This document shows positions 12,063 through 50,200 of a DNA stretch of 64,000 bases, piece after piece. The notes under the pieces were generated by a model. That model had not been told where the DNA came from and did not search any database. It was given only the letters and a program-made list of their open reading frames with translations. Within the stretch, counting starts at the first letter, position 1; the number at the start of each line of letters is the position of its first letter. The stretch lies in assembly GCF_963422355.1 (NCBI RefSeq), contig NC_085085.1, positions 12,849,485 to 12,913,484 of the forward strand, in the 5' to 3' direction. Position numbers and translations under genes: made by a program. The stretch is from Corticium candelabrum. Lineage: Eukaryota > Porifera > Homoscleromorpha > Homosclerophorida > Plakinidae.

Positions 12063-15000
12063 ATTTTTAAGCTGTATGCATGAGCTCTTGTGAGTCACAC
12101 TATTCATGCACAATGTCTTTACCAAGACAAAATTTCTCGTTTAACTTAATTTTAATAATAAATATGTACTTTTGAGTTGAGGTAATCAGCTTACTATAGA
12201 GTGTGGCTCACCTGCTGTCGCATGAGCACTATGGTCAGGCGAGTCTGTAAGTTGCTTTCTATTCTATGTTTCAGTAAGTGATGAAATTTTACGTGTAAAA
12301 GAGAAGGAGCTTTAGAGCAAGAGAGCCAGACCATTGTTGAGACAGGTTCTTTGTAATGGTCTTTGGACATTGACTACACTGAGTAATTTAGTTCTGTTAT
12401 TGTGGTGTTCTATTTATAGACAGGGAATAAGACCAAGGGCTTGTTTGGGATGCATGTTCCCTGTATTTTGTTATTTACTTGGTGTGACACATTACTTGTT
12501 GTAAAAATAGTTTGCTAAGTATGTAATTTCAGCTTTGTTGAACAGTTTTAGCTGCTCACATGTCTGGTGCTTGGATGACAATCAGAATATGATCATATGG
12601 GTTTTACTACATTGTAGTCAATGTATTTTAGTTAATGTTGCACCAATAATCAGATCGGATATCAGATGACGCCTATAGCCAGTGGGAAATTCTATACCTA
12701 CAATAGGTGCAGTGTCACTGTGGGAATATAGGGACTTTGACAGCTTGGGCTGCCTAGAAAAATAGGAAATTGAATTAGCGTTCATTAACTACTCAAAGAC
12801 TCACAAGGTATTGATGTCATAGCTACAGAAATGCTACTTGCACTGACAAAGGTATGGACATCTCCTCGAGCTCTGAAAGCAAGGAGATCTTCACTGGTGA
12901 CTCTGAAGATCTAGCAACTGCTAATTGGCTATCTTGTGTTTCTTAGGAATTTTGTTTAATGTGATATAATGTACTCTTTTGCTACTAAATTGCTAGAATA
13001 GGATGGGCCATGTCAGACTGGGTGGAGTTTACAAATGTAACACTCCTGAAGCTGCTTGTTCTAAAACTTACTGAGTGACTATTGAGTACACTAATGTCTC
13101 CACCTCCTCACGTGCGTATCTTGCTACAGTAACATATTCCTACGTGCTCAACATCTCATAGATCAGGGAATTTTTTCCCACTGCCCCTATTGTTGGAATG
13201 GACATTTTTTTAGTCTATAAATACAATGTAACTAATGACCTGGCTAATGGACATGTATGTGTATGTCCTTGGGGGTATAACTTACTGTACAAATCATAGC
13301 ATTAGCAGAGTCATTCAGTTCCTGGCGCGGTGACGAGAATAGGAGCACAGGACGTCACGAGCACACGTATCCTGGAAGTCACTCAAACATTGCTCTTTCC
13401 TGTACAATAACTTTCGGCCTTCTGTAGGTACGGGTAATTTGTTAACGTTTCTGCGCGGTGACACAACGAATTCTGGCTAGCTGGAGGTGTGACGGACACG
13501 GATCTTGTCTTGCAGACATGTACAGGTATACAGTGTATTGACTTACGGACAGATATTGTGCACACGTGACGAGACTACGTCTAGCTCCAGATGAACGGAC
13601 AGCAAGCGGATCTATTGACACAACGTTGTGCAGGCTACGAAAATTGCGGTGTGGAAGGTAGGAAATCACGGAGTTACCTACACACCGTACAATATTCTTT
13701 CATGCAAGCGTAGTTATAGATTTTCAGAGGTCGATCGTCAGTCTATCACTGCTTTCATGCGTCCGTAGGCTTGTGATGGAATATTGATGAGTGTACGCGT
13801 AGGAAAACATGGACATTAGGATAGACTATACACAGTTGTGGGTTTTATAGATCAAATGTCTTGCAGCGCATTGGTAGCAAAGGTTTTACTTGTACAGTAC
13901 TAGTACTGTTACTGTACTTGCATTCATGCAGTCTGCTTGGTGACGTATGGAGATCTATTTACAGACTAGAGGTTGTTGACGTCAATATTACAATTATCAT
14001 TCCGGGGTCAAGTTAGTTGAAGGAATGGAAATAGTGCTGGTTGCCTCATCGTTGGCACTGGCACGTGGAAGAGCCACCATGTGGCCGACCACACGCTGTG
14101 TCCTGCCTAGAGATAGCATTTAGAGCTAAAACTATTGTATCTAAAATTAATTTGTAATTAATTAATTAACTTATCATCAAATATGTGCACATTGTATGAA
14201 ACGACATAACAGCCTTAGGTTTATCTATACATCGTTGTCTTTGTCTGTAACGTACGATAGTATTTTCCTTTGGCCTTGCGCTCTAGGGTGCGTTCGATTG
14301 GGCCTCTTCCAGAAGAGGCTTCGTGTGCACGCCCCTCTTCCAAATTCTACAGTTCTGCCGCTGTAGTCGAAAGAGCCAACTCTACAGACTCTGCTGATCG
14401 TTCGAAGAGCACGCCCCTCTACCAGCTCCTGCGCTGGTTACAGTAGAGGTTGGAAGAGAGGCGTGTCTTCCAGACTCTTCTGGAAGAGGCTGCGCCTCTA
14501 GTCTAGCGACTTTTATTAGAATTAATTAATTGAACGTAGCCTAGATATCGCCGACAGACATTTCGTTTAGATGCCTGAACGTTGTGGTCTGATTTTGGTA
14601 TGTTGTGCAAACCGTGTTGTTGTTTCATCACAGAGGACTGGTTCACCGTTGCATCACTGGAAACCTGCGTGCATCACACTCTCCACCCACGGAATCATTG
14701 CACTTTCACACGTAGGTAACTGGTTGTATGGAGGTGCGAAGTGGTGCATGTAGCCGCGTCCCCAGACAGTGTCCAGCTCCCGTAGGACACTTTCAACCTC
14801 CAAGTATTTAGGTCAAGCTATAGCTAATATTTCTAGACCGTCTACATACATTACATGTGCACGTGCTCGATCAACGTAGAACTTTGGCTTTTAGGAAAAG
14901 GTTTTACGGAAACTGCGTAATTGAAAGGGCGATGACTTTATTTTTAGAGCACAATGGGGGAGGAGAGAAGTGGGCACATGGGTGTGGCTAGTACCAATGT

Positions 15001-15556
15001 GTACACGTAAGTACCAGGCGCGGATACAGAATTTTTTTGAAAGAGGGCGTCCAGTTGTATCCTTAACCACGTCCCTTAGCTGTATTTGACCTTCGGAACC
15101 AGCAACTCACTTCAGTCTGTATTAAGGGTTAATTTCCTAGCATATTCCTAGGATAACACAACAAACAAGATTTCGGCTGTGGTGGGCGTGTTGTTGAAGA
15201 GGAGGGAGTCCAGGACCCCTCCCCTCTATCCGCCTGTGATCAAGTGAGTACGTACATCTATAAACGTTACAGGTGTACAGTACAAGTGCGGCTAGGAGTG
15301 TCTCTATGCACATATTGTAGCACAGTTTGCACGTACTTAGCGTACTCTGCAAAGTCCACATCATCGAGTATTTCTGTACGTGTCAACGTGCAGCCCATGT
15401 AAACCACACCCCTAGGACAGCGACCATATCCGGGATGTAGAGTAGGAAGGAAATGACGCCACTGTGCTATTTGTGGCGATAGACCATTAGAATACAGCTT
15501 CGGTGTTCGCTTGCGACACAGCTATTAGGCCTGCTGTGCTTACGAATTGAAACGTA
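12063..15556. other. 3.5-kb intergenic region without supported genes
   Basis: An SKA2 poly(A) signal AATAAA lies at 12157-12162. There is a partial end of the GTTGCACCGATAA MITE family near 12636-12670, a foldback at 14284-14507 (own entry) and a solo end of the GGCCCGGATCC MITE at about 15016-15047. The short ORFs at 13383-13669, 14571-14753 and 15137-15364 resemble nothing and lack coding character. Confidence 0.5.
14284..14507. mobile_element. Foldback/MITE-like hairpin, hAT-like end sequence
   Basis: Begins AGGGTGCGTTCGATTGGGCC and carries CTCTTCCAGAAGAG hairpins. Near the right end the complementary arms (TCTTCTGGAAGAGG, GAAGAGAGGCGTG) pair with the left arms (CACGCCCCTCTTCC). Such GGGTGCGTTCGATT ends are common on non-autonomous elements. 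Target duplication not resolved. Confidence 0.5.
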
Positions 15557-27572
<12,016 letters not shown>

Positions 27573-28122
27573 TGAAGATCGACTCGAGACTCAGTAAGTG
27601 AGAGAGTATTTCTTTAGTGATGTTGATAACAGAGTCTACTGCATATCGTACAGATTCTAAGGCATGTATATTAATTACAATGTAGCAATGGCAGGTAGTG
27701 AACTCTATATATACTAAAATATTACCATCTGACATACATGCGTACATACCCTATAGATCGGTCATGCAAACCTGAGACGGACATTCGACCGTATTCAAAT
27801 TATTTAATGTTGTAATCAAAATAATTTGATTGATTGATAGTCGTCCACTAAACAAAGCCATCAAGGAACTAGAAACATTTGACTACATACCAGATCTTGT
27901 ATACATGTATGGAACCCGTTAGCATACCATTGCTTGTTTGAGTGTTTGATGACTTTGTTATTCCAATCCGTCTGATGCTAAATGATTGGCTTTTTGCAAT
28001 AGTTTCAATGAGAATTTAAGGGTCTTAGTCCAACGAGACACTTTTACTTATTAAGCCTACATAACTATATCAAGTAACAGGCTGATGCAGTTCATTCGAA
28101 TGGGACTTCGTAAAAGTCACAA

Positions 28123-29014
28123 GAATTGGTGAGTAGCTACTCAAAACGGATAGCGGTTTACTGACTTTCCGTCTGCAGGTTATGTAAGTGCCTGGTTGCT
28201 TGACTATGTCTGTTATGATTAGGAATGTGCCACGCCCTCATTGGGGTGCAATCAACTAGCAGTATTTGCGATAGTCTCGCGTAGCCAGACCCCTTTCCGC
28301 CGCGACCTCCCCGGCGAAATGGGGTCTGGTGTACGGCCTTTGATGTCGCTGTGTGCCGCGTAGCCAGAAATCGGCTATCTAAAGACCGGATTTAGAACAC
28401 ATACAGTAGCAACCAGGAAGAGACCAAATCGTTTAATCGCTGCTATAGACATGCAGATTTCACAAACAGCAACGACTCTAGCTGTAGTCTTCGAGTTGTT
28501 CTCTACGAAACAAGAGAAGCTATTGAGATAGGATTGCATTGCGTGCATACCAGTCTCGTCTTTAGTGAAGCGTTTAAGAAACTAAATCCGGTCTTTAGAT
28601 AGCCGATTTCTGGCTACGCGGCACACAGCGACATCAAAGGCCGTACACCAGACCCCATTTCGCCGGGGAGGCCGCGGCGGAAAGGGGTCTGGCTACGCGA
28701 GATTATACTTGCGATTGGTTGTCTAGCCAGATATAAGACAATGGATGAACCGCCAATCAGATCCACAAAATGTTAGCACGGCTTCAATTACTAAAATACA
28801 TGATCACAAATACTGCTCGTTGATTGGACTGCATTGAGGCCGTGGCACATTTCCAAGCGTGACATAGTCAGCCAGCCACCTACATAGCCTGCAGCTAGCC
28901 TCTGCCTCCCAGACCTGTGTAGCGCCGATTCAAAATCATCTTGAGAGGCCGAGGCTAGTATGCAGACCTGGGAACTCGCTTGATCCCTATACGTTTAGTA
29001 GCTACTCGCCAAGT
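28123..29014. mobile_element. Large foldback element hosting a second one
   Basis: Outer arms: AATTGGTGAGTAGCTACTC at the left pairs with GAGTAGCTACTAAACG-like sequence at the right, and TGGTTGCTTGACTATGTC...GTGCCACGCCCTCA (28196-28235) pairs with TGAGGCCGTGGCAC...GACATAGTCAGCCAGCCA (28834-28878). The left arm is interrupted near 28271 by the inner element. Confidence 0.65.
28272..28705. mobile_element. Long-TIR foldback (MULE-like), TAGTCTCGCGTAGCCAGACC ends, copy 1
   Basis: Terminal arms of more than 120 bases are nearly perfect inverted repeats (TAGTCTCGCGTAGCCAGACC / GGTCTGGCTACGCGAGATTA). Flanks TATTTGCGA and TACTTGCGA match at 8 of 9 bases, consistent with a 9-bp target duplication as made by Mutator-type transposases. 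No coding capacity. Confidence 0.75.
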
Positions 29015-29537
29015 CTCAGGACATTTACAAAGTACCATTGGAAATAGAACTGCACTGCATCAGTCTGTTACCTGTAGTAACCATAGCTCGAAGCAGGTCA
29101 TCACGCATACCAGGGAATTGCTTCACTGGTAACTCGCACTGCACTATAATGAGTGCACCACGTGATGTCTACACATTGCAGTCTCTTGCAAACATACTGC
29201 AACTTCACATCATTCCTGCAATCATTTCACGCATGCGTACTCTCATTTAGATTCTACAACTATCTACAATAGCCATATCTACAAGAGCCTAGCTCTGTCG
29301 CGCACTAAACAAAAAATACAGTTAACTTTAATTAATTTCCAATAATATATATATATATATATATCCATCAGGCAGTGAACAGTCATACCGAGAAATCTGT
29401 GATCCAGAGCAATAAGTTAGAACGGGTTATCATCTTAAGAATAATAATTTGCTATTAGAAGGATTGAAGGTAGCGGGGCTTGCACACTTAGTGAGGCATT
29501 TCAGGTAGCCGAAGACATCTCTGAGTATGATACGAGC

Positions 29538-35255
<5,718 letters not shown>

Positions 35256-36396
35256 CTGTAAAAGTACACCAACACTAACATTTGCATTACTTGTGAGCAC
35301 ACTGTGTGCGCATGAACAGTCAGACAATACAATGGACGAGTGGCAACCAAGCTGGTTCACCACGTCTCGCTTGCCTTGGACGAATGACGAAAGAAAGGAA
35401 TCCAATTCATTCGCCTCGAGCTTGAGTAGCACAGAATAGGAGCTTCCGAACGCGCAAATCGATGTAGAGGTCAACCACCTATCGGCAGACACTCGATGTA
35501 GACAGTCAGAGACCTGACAGAGAGAGGTTCCACATTTCCCAATGGCAGTTATCACGTTTAGGCTCCGCCTTTCGTCAAGCTCCCGGCTGTGGCTTGTAGT
35601 TATTGTTGCTTACTCGTAATTGTTAGCTAATTGGTCACGCTCACACTTATCCTGCTTCTGACGCAAGCGTCTCGAGTTCTTACGCAATTGTGACACGTGT
35701 TTATTTCGTTTTGGCATCGTTTTACGTGATAAACAGATTTTATGTAAATATTATAGCAATTACCATGTTGATATAGCCTCAAAAGACGCCCTTTAGGTAA
35801 GTAGGCTGCATGCTGAATACAAAATACAATTTACTGCTGATTTTATCTAGTCTAAATTTTTAGAAACGAATGCATACAGTGTCCCGTTTTCAGTCAGCGT
35901 GGTCGACCGCACTCAACAAACTAGGCGACCTCCCGTCGGATTCCTTGAGCGGTAGATTAGTTAGAGATCGTAGAGATTAATTAGAGTCGCGAGAGTGGCA
36001 ATCTGGTAGAAGCTTGAATTCATGTGGCTGGGACACACTAAAGTAATCCCAACAGGTAAGTGGCTGCATGTGACGCATTTCTAGCTGCCACGTACTCCGA
36101 TAGAAACTATGCCTAGTGTGTATTAGACAGTTAGGAACATGTTGTAGTACAGTCATTACTAGAAGATAGGAATGTCAATGGAGGGCACGTCTGCTCTCAG
36201 ACACTGATTTCCATCTAGTCATTTACAATCTAGTCATTTGCACCTATCTAATGGTCTAAAGTAGGTCATCATCTTGTCGCAAAACGACCATGGCATGATG
36301 ACTCTGAATCCAATGTAAGCGAGACTGTCTAATTAATTAAACATGCTGCATGCAGATTGCCTTTAACTCTATTGGCTTTTACCGGTCTACAATTTG

Positions 36397-36542
<146 letters not shown>

Positions 36543-36548
36543 GATTTG

Positions 36549-36558
36549 GTCACGTGAC
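36549..36558. promoter_or_regulatory. CLEAR-type E-box GTCACGTGAC
   Basis: Perfect match to the palindromic CLEAR consensus bound by TFEB/MITF factors, about 170 bases before the GH38-like start codon. Binding is inferred. Confidence 0.55.
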
Positions 36559-36576
36559 CTGAGTGTGCGCGATGTG

Positions 36577-36586
36577 GTCACGTGAT
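36577..36586. promoter_or_regulatory. CLEAR-type E-box GTCACGTGAT
   Basis: Second box, 28 bases from the first, with one change from the consensus and an intact CACGTG core. Confidence 0.5.
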
Positions 36587-36707
36587 CTAGACTGACCGTG
36601 TGACCTGCAATTGATTTCTAGATAGAATTTGCAGAGAAAATTCCGATACTGTTTGTTTGTTCAGTGGATCTTCAAGGCAAAAACCAATGCATTAATTCAA
36701 TTAGTTG

Positions 36708-36717
36708 GTCACGTGCA
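36708..36717. promoter_or_regulatory. CLEAR-type E-box GTCACGTGCA
   Basis: Third box, only 12 bases before the ATG used for the GH38-like protein, so within or next to its 5' UTR. Confidence 0.45.
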
Positions 36718-36729
36718 CATGCATACACT

Positions 36730-45266
<8,537 letters not shown>

Positions 45267-45383
45267 TGTCTATTACTGAGTCAATGGATACTGTTGTGTG
45301 TATCTTTGTATGTCTATTCTTATTTTAATATGAAACAAACTTATTGTCTCAAAATCTATAAACACGATTGCTTCTATTCACAA

Positions 45384-46522
45384 TTACGATCGAAATACAC
45401 GTACTACGCGAGATACGAGGCATCGACATATCGGGCACTCGTGGAGTCGCCGTCCACACCTTGTACAACAGACCATGTGCCCGCACTCGAGAAGTACACA
45501 GTCTACGGGCTGGTCCATGCATATCTTGCATTCAGTGGGATTACCAGTGCCGGTGGCATGACCACTTGCCTCGGCCTTTCGAAGCTCATCTAGACGACAC
45601 AAAACAAGGCTCTCACAGAGGGTCTACTCCACATAGTCATGCGTTGCTAAATCAGATTTCTCAACATGATCCTAGTGGTCGCCATACAGACTCATTGTAA
45701 GAGCTACCATCAAGTCGTAACACCGGAAATGTCACATACACTACATATACCGTATTTCCTCAAAAGAACACCGCCCTTAAACGCCGCAGGTTCCCTCACT
45801 AACTTGAATGAATGCCACAGGGTAGGTAATTGATATTTGATAATCCATACTGCGTACATGCTTGACATGTGACTGAATCATCTGAACCACAAGGCTGAAG
45901 AGACGCGACCCAAGAAGCGTTCATACGAGGCTGCCTTCAAACTCATAGTAGTAGTACGCACGGCGCTTCGAGAACAGGAAAGCAGACGAGTCCATAGAGT
46001 ACGTAGCCGAACGCCGAGTGGCAAAAGAAGACAACTTCAAACACGATGTTGGAAAACGGAAAAAGACGAAGAGAGGAGGGAGAAAGATCAGGGTTGGGAC
46101 AGACGTGCGTAGTTGCATGTGATACTGTACATGAAAATGACATTGAAAGAACGCCGCCCTTGAGTGAACGCTGAGCGGTCCAGTCTTGCCAAATGAATAA
46201 AATTACGCTGCGGCATTCTTTCGAGGAAATACAGTACCATGGCTGTGTCTAATCAAGATGGCTTACAAGTCTACCTAATCTAGTAAAAGACTGACTATCC
46301 TGTCGACTAAGGGTTTAGGTGTACTGCCCAAGTATGAATGCTGTTTTACACCACGTTCACATTAGACACTCCAGAACCGTGCTCGGTATAGTAGAAAGTG
46401 ATCTAGATGACCAAAGTCAGCATCAAAGCCTTTATAAAGTACTAGCCCACCATCCCGTTCTCCTCACGAGCAGATTAGATTAGTTGTTAGTAAATTGATT
46501 TATTGTTACACACACGCACGCA

Positions 46523-46585
<63 letters not shown>

Positions 46586-47157
46586 CGACACTAACGGCTA
46601 TATATGTATCCAGATTGGTTCTGAAGGTGCTAGTGTGAACACGGTATCAGCTGGCTACCAGATACTTATGCACCGGCCATGATAATAATATAGTACCTAA
46701 ACCCCACCAACTGATGACATGTCAATTACAGTTGCACCGATAAACATATTGGCCGATAATACCGATATCCAAGCAAAGAGCCGATACCAATATCCAATAC
46801 TGATATCTGACATAATTATATTTTATAGATAATCGTTTACGTTCATGTTCTACGAGCCTTGCAGGGCATGAATCTTGTGTCCTTGGTCAACTCAAAATGC
46901 TCCCATATGACAGACTTCTGTTTCTTTGCCGACATGCACATAACTCACGTGACCGTAATGGACTGAGTATGCTTGCACAGCCTATCAGCAAGATTTACCG
47001 ATTCTGATATAAAACCAATATGCCTATTGGCCGGTAACCGATAACCGATTTGATTATCGGTGCAACTCTACTGTCAATACATACATTCATACATTTATTA
47101 TATAGTATAACATATAAACAGACATCTGCTCATAGACAGAACTATGCAAAATTAGAG

Positions 47158-47219
<62 letters not shown>

Positions 47220-50200
47220 GTGCGCCCGCACACATGCACGCACGCCCGCGTAAATACAACAGCACATGCAGACTGAACACGGCTTACCTTTTTCTTTTAG
47301 ATGAGAAACAACGAGACGACAAACACGCTCGACAAGTTCACTCCTCTCTATGCAACCCTTATAGTCAATAAAATTCCTTGCCAGTATCTCCTTTAATTGT
47401 CGAACAGTGAGCTTGTTAACGTCCTCCTCTGTCTTAAGCTCATCAAGTGAAACTCTAGCCTTCGAGCGATTCGCTTGACCCGACAAGTGAGCACCCTGTT
47501 GTGACGTCGAAGGCTGACTGCCACTTGTTGCACCACTCTGTCGTGACTGGCTACCAGCATTACCAGTATGCGATGACGTTGGGGCTCCTGCACTCTGCCG
47601 TGACTGACTACCAGCATTACCAGTATGCGATGACGTTGGGGCTCCTGGTACCAAAAACGCCCACCGACCATCATATTGTGACTGCGTGTCAACAGACGAA
47701 TGAGACCGAGACGAAAACGAACCCGAATTCGATTGCCCTTGTGCAGACGATCCATGCGAATGTGTATGATGCGAAGTCCGATGGCCACCCAATCTACGTC
47801 GCTGTGAATTGCCCTGACCTGTTCTGCCCACCGAAGGCGAGACTCTAGGCTGAGTATCCGACCGCCGGGAGTTATTCGCAGAAGACGACGGTCGAGCACT
47901 GCCCCTCACAAGACCCTGTGTCTGACACGCAGCACATTGAAGAACCAAATCGACAAGATCCCTTTTCTCCGAACATTGCGTAGTCGAAATCTCTTTATCG
48001 GTCAGATAACATTTTAGGTCCGGAATCTTGAGCTGCAGAAACGGCAACAAAGCAGTGTCACACCAAACGTGGCATATCACTTACAAACAACTCTATCAAC
48101 GATCACAAATACATCTACCATATTTCTTTGATTAAACTCCGCAGCTGAAAGTACAGATAAAATGAAAACGCCGCCCTTGAATAAATGCAGAATTTCAATG
48201 AATTCCAATATATCTAGCTCAAAGTTTGAAGAAAAAATCATACGACTTCTTTGGAGGCATACGAAAGGCATACATGAGGAATAGTCTCGCATAGCCAGAC
48301 CCTTTTCCCCCGTCATACTTCCCCGAAAATAGGGTCTGGCACAGTTGCTTTGAAGTCGTTGTGTTGCCGCTTGTACAATAAACGGACAACTACAGACCGA
48401 TGAGCATGGCACTACTCAGTACTTAGCGGTACTTATTACTCAATACTTAGTGGTTACTTATCTCTTATCTACACTGGTTGGAATTTCCTTCTCTTGGTCT
48501 TCTTGCAAATTTGTGTTGTCATGTGAGCGACACAGTCATGTCTCTGCGAATGGTAACTTCTATGTGTACTTACACAGCACTCAGGTGTTGACAACAGTGA
48601 CAGCTAGAATCAAACATCTTCACACTGGAACGTCCATTGTTTCTATGGCCACCGACTATGCAGTGGGCACGTTCTGCATGTCTCTGGGTCGACATCTAGC
48701 TAGCACGAGACGACAAAACATGAGCGTAGGAACACACACAACAGCTCGGGCAGACAGGGCGACTGATCGACACACTAGTTGCGTCTAGACTGTCATCGAC
48801 ACCCCGAGTGCTGTGTAAGTACATATAGAAGTTACACATTCGCAGAGACATGACTGCGTTGCTCACATGACAACACAATTTGCAAGAAGACGAAGAGAAG
48901 GAAATTCCAGCCAGTGTAGATAAAAGATAAGTAACCAATAAGTACTGATCCCATCCGGTCTTTAGTTGTCCGTTTATAGTACAAGCGGCAATATGACGAC
49001 TTCAAAGCAACCGCACCAGACCCTATTCTCGTGGAAGTATGACGTGAGAAAAGGGTCTGGCTACGCAAGACTACGTGAGGCATACGTTTCGTTAGACTAC
49101 CGGGACACTGTTTCACTGCATGACGTCTCAAAGCATGAAATGCATACCCGTATGGTGCGTTGTTCTCTTGGAAAAAGTGTCAAACCTACAGCATGTACAC
49201 ATACACACACTCCTAAATCACGGACAGAAAAGCGCTTAACAAATAAACGCCACACTTGAATAAATGATGCCCTCCAATTAATTCCACCCTCGTTTAAACG
49301 CCACAGTTAAAATGCTAGTTAAAAAATAAACGCCACGGCGTTTAATTGAAGAAATACGGTAAGCATAAAGAACAAACACACAAACTCAACCCCAAATTTG
49401 AAAACTACTCTACGATTTGATAATACAGAGGAGCAAACTGAGATCTCTAACCCTACAATACTAGTCCATTGATCACGATGAAACAAAGTGGCTACCAAGA
49501 TTTTACTTAGCGATGCAATACGGCATTAACAACACTGTTGATTAGAGAGTATGAAGTGAAGCAAGAGCGAAACAGTGTCTACAAAATTGCAATGCAAAAG
49601 TAGACGTTTTAGGTAAGGAAGACTTGATTCGATGATGTTTACATATTTCGTCGTCTGATGCTAGAAATTCTACAATGCAAATACACAGTGCAACGACCTA
49701 ATAAAATTCGAATCATAAGATTTAAATCTACAGTCTGCAGATCTCGTACATTATAACGTCACAAATAATTTGATAAACATAATCTTTATTAGTTATTGAT
49801 AAAATAATTTTTGATATTTTATCTACAGATTCTACTTGCCTAGGGTGTCTATAGTGGTCATACAAATGTTTTCGCAGCGAATGCTTTCATTTTGCCTTCT
49901 TTTCATCCACCAAGTCTGAACAACTAAGCACATTTTTGCTTTGTGTGTACCTTACCGCTCATAATGTTTTTCAAGTAATAATTTCTTCAAAAAATTTGCC
50001 TTAAAAATAATAGGATAACAGAAAAATAATATTTTGGTCTCGAAAATTTTGTCTGTGCTTTTGGTTTCTGCGTGTGAGTATGAAACATGTCAAAAATGGC
50101 TGCTAGACTGAAGTGCGCAGCTCAAGATGCCAACTAGAAATGTTTAGATAATCGAATCAGTTTGAAAATAATAAACAAATAATTAAATCTAAAAATTACT

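Larger units (their letters stand above)
27573..29537. other. Intergenic region between the tail-to-tail CAMKK genes
   Basis: Contains the foldback element entered separately (28123-29014), an (AT)n run near 29346-29363 and no supported gene. The ORF at 29038-29250 resembles nothing. Confidence 0.5.

Noticed and set aside
13383-13669. Overlapping ORFs on the complement upstream of CAMKK-A
   Set aside because: No domain, no consistent coding frame, no splice-linked neighbours.
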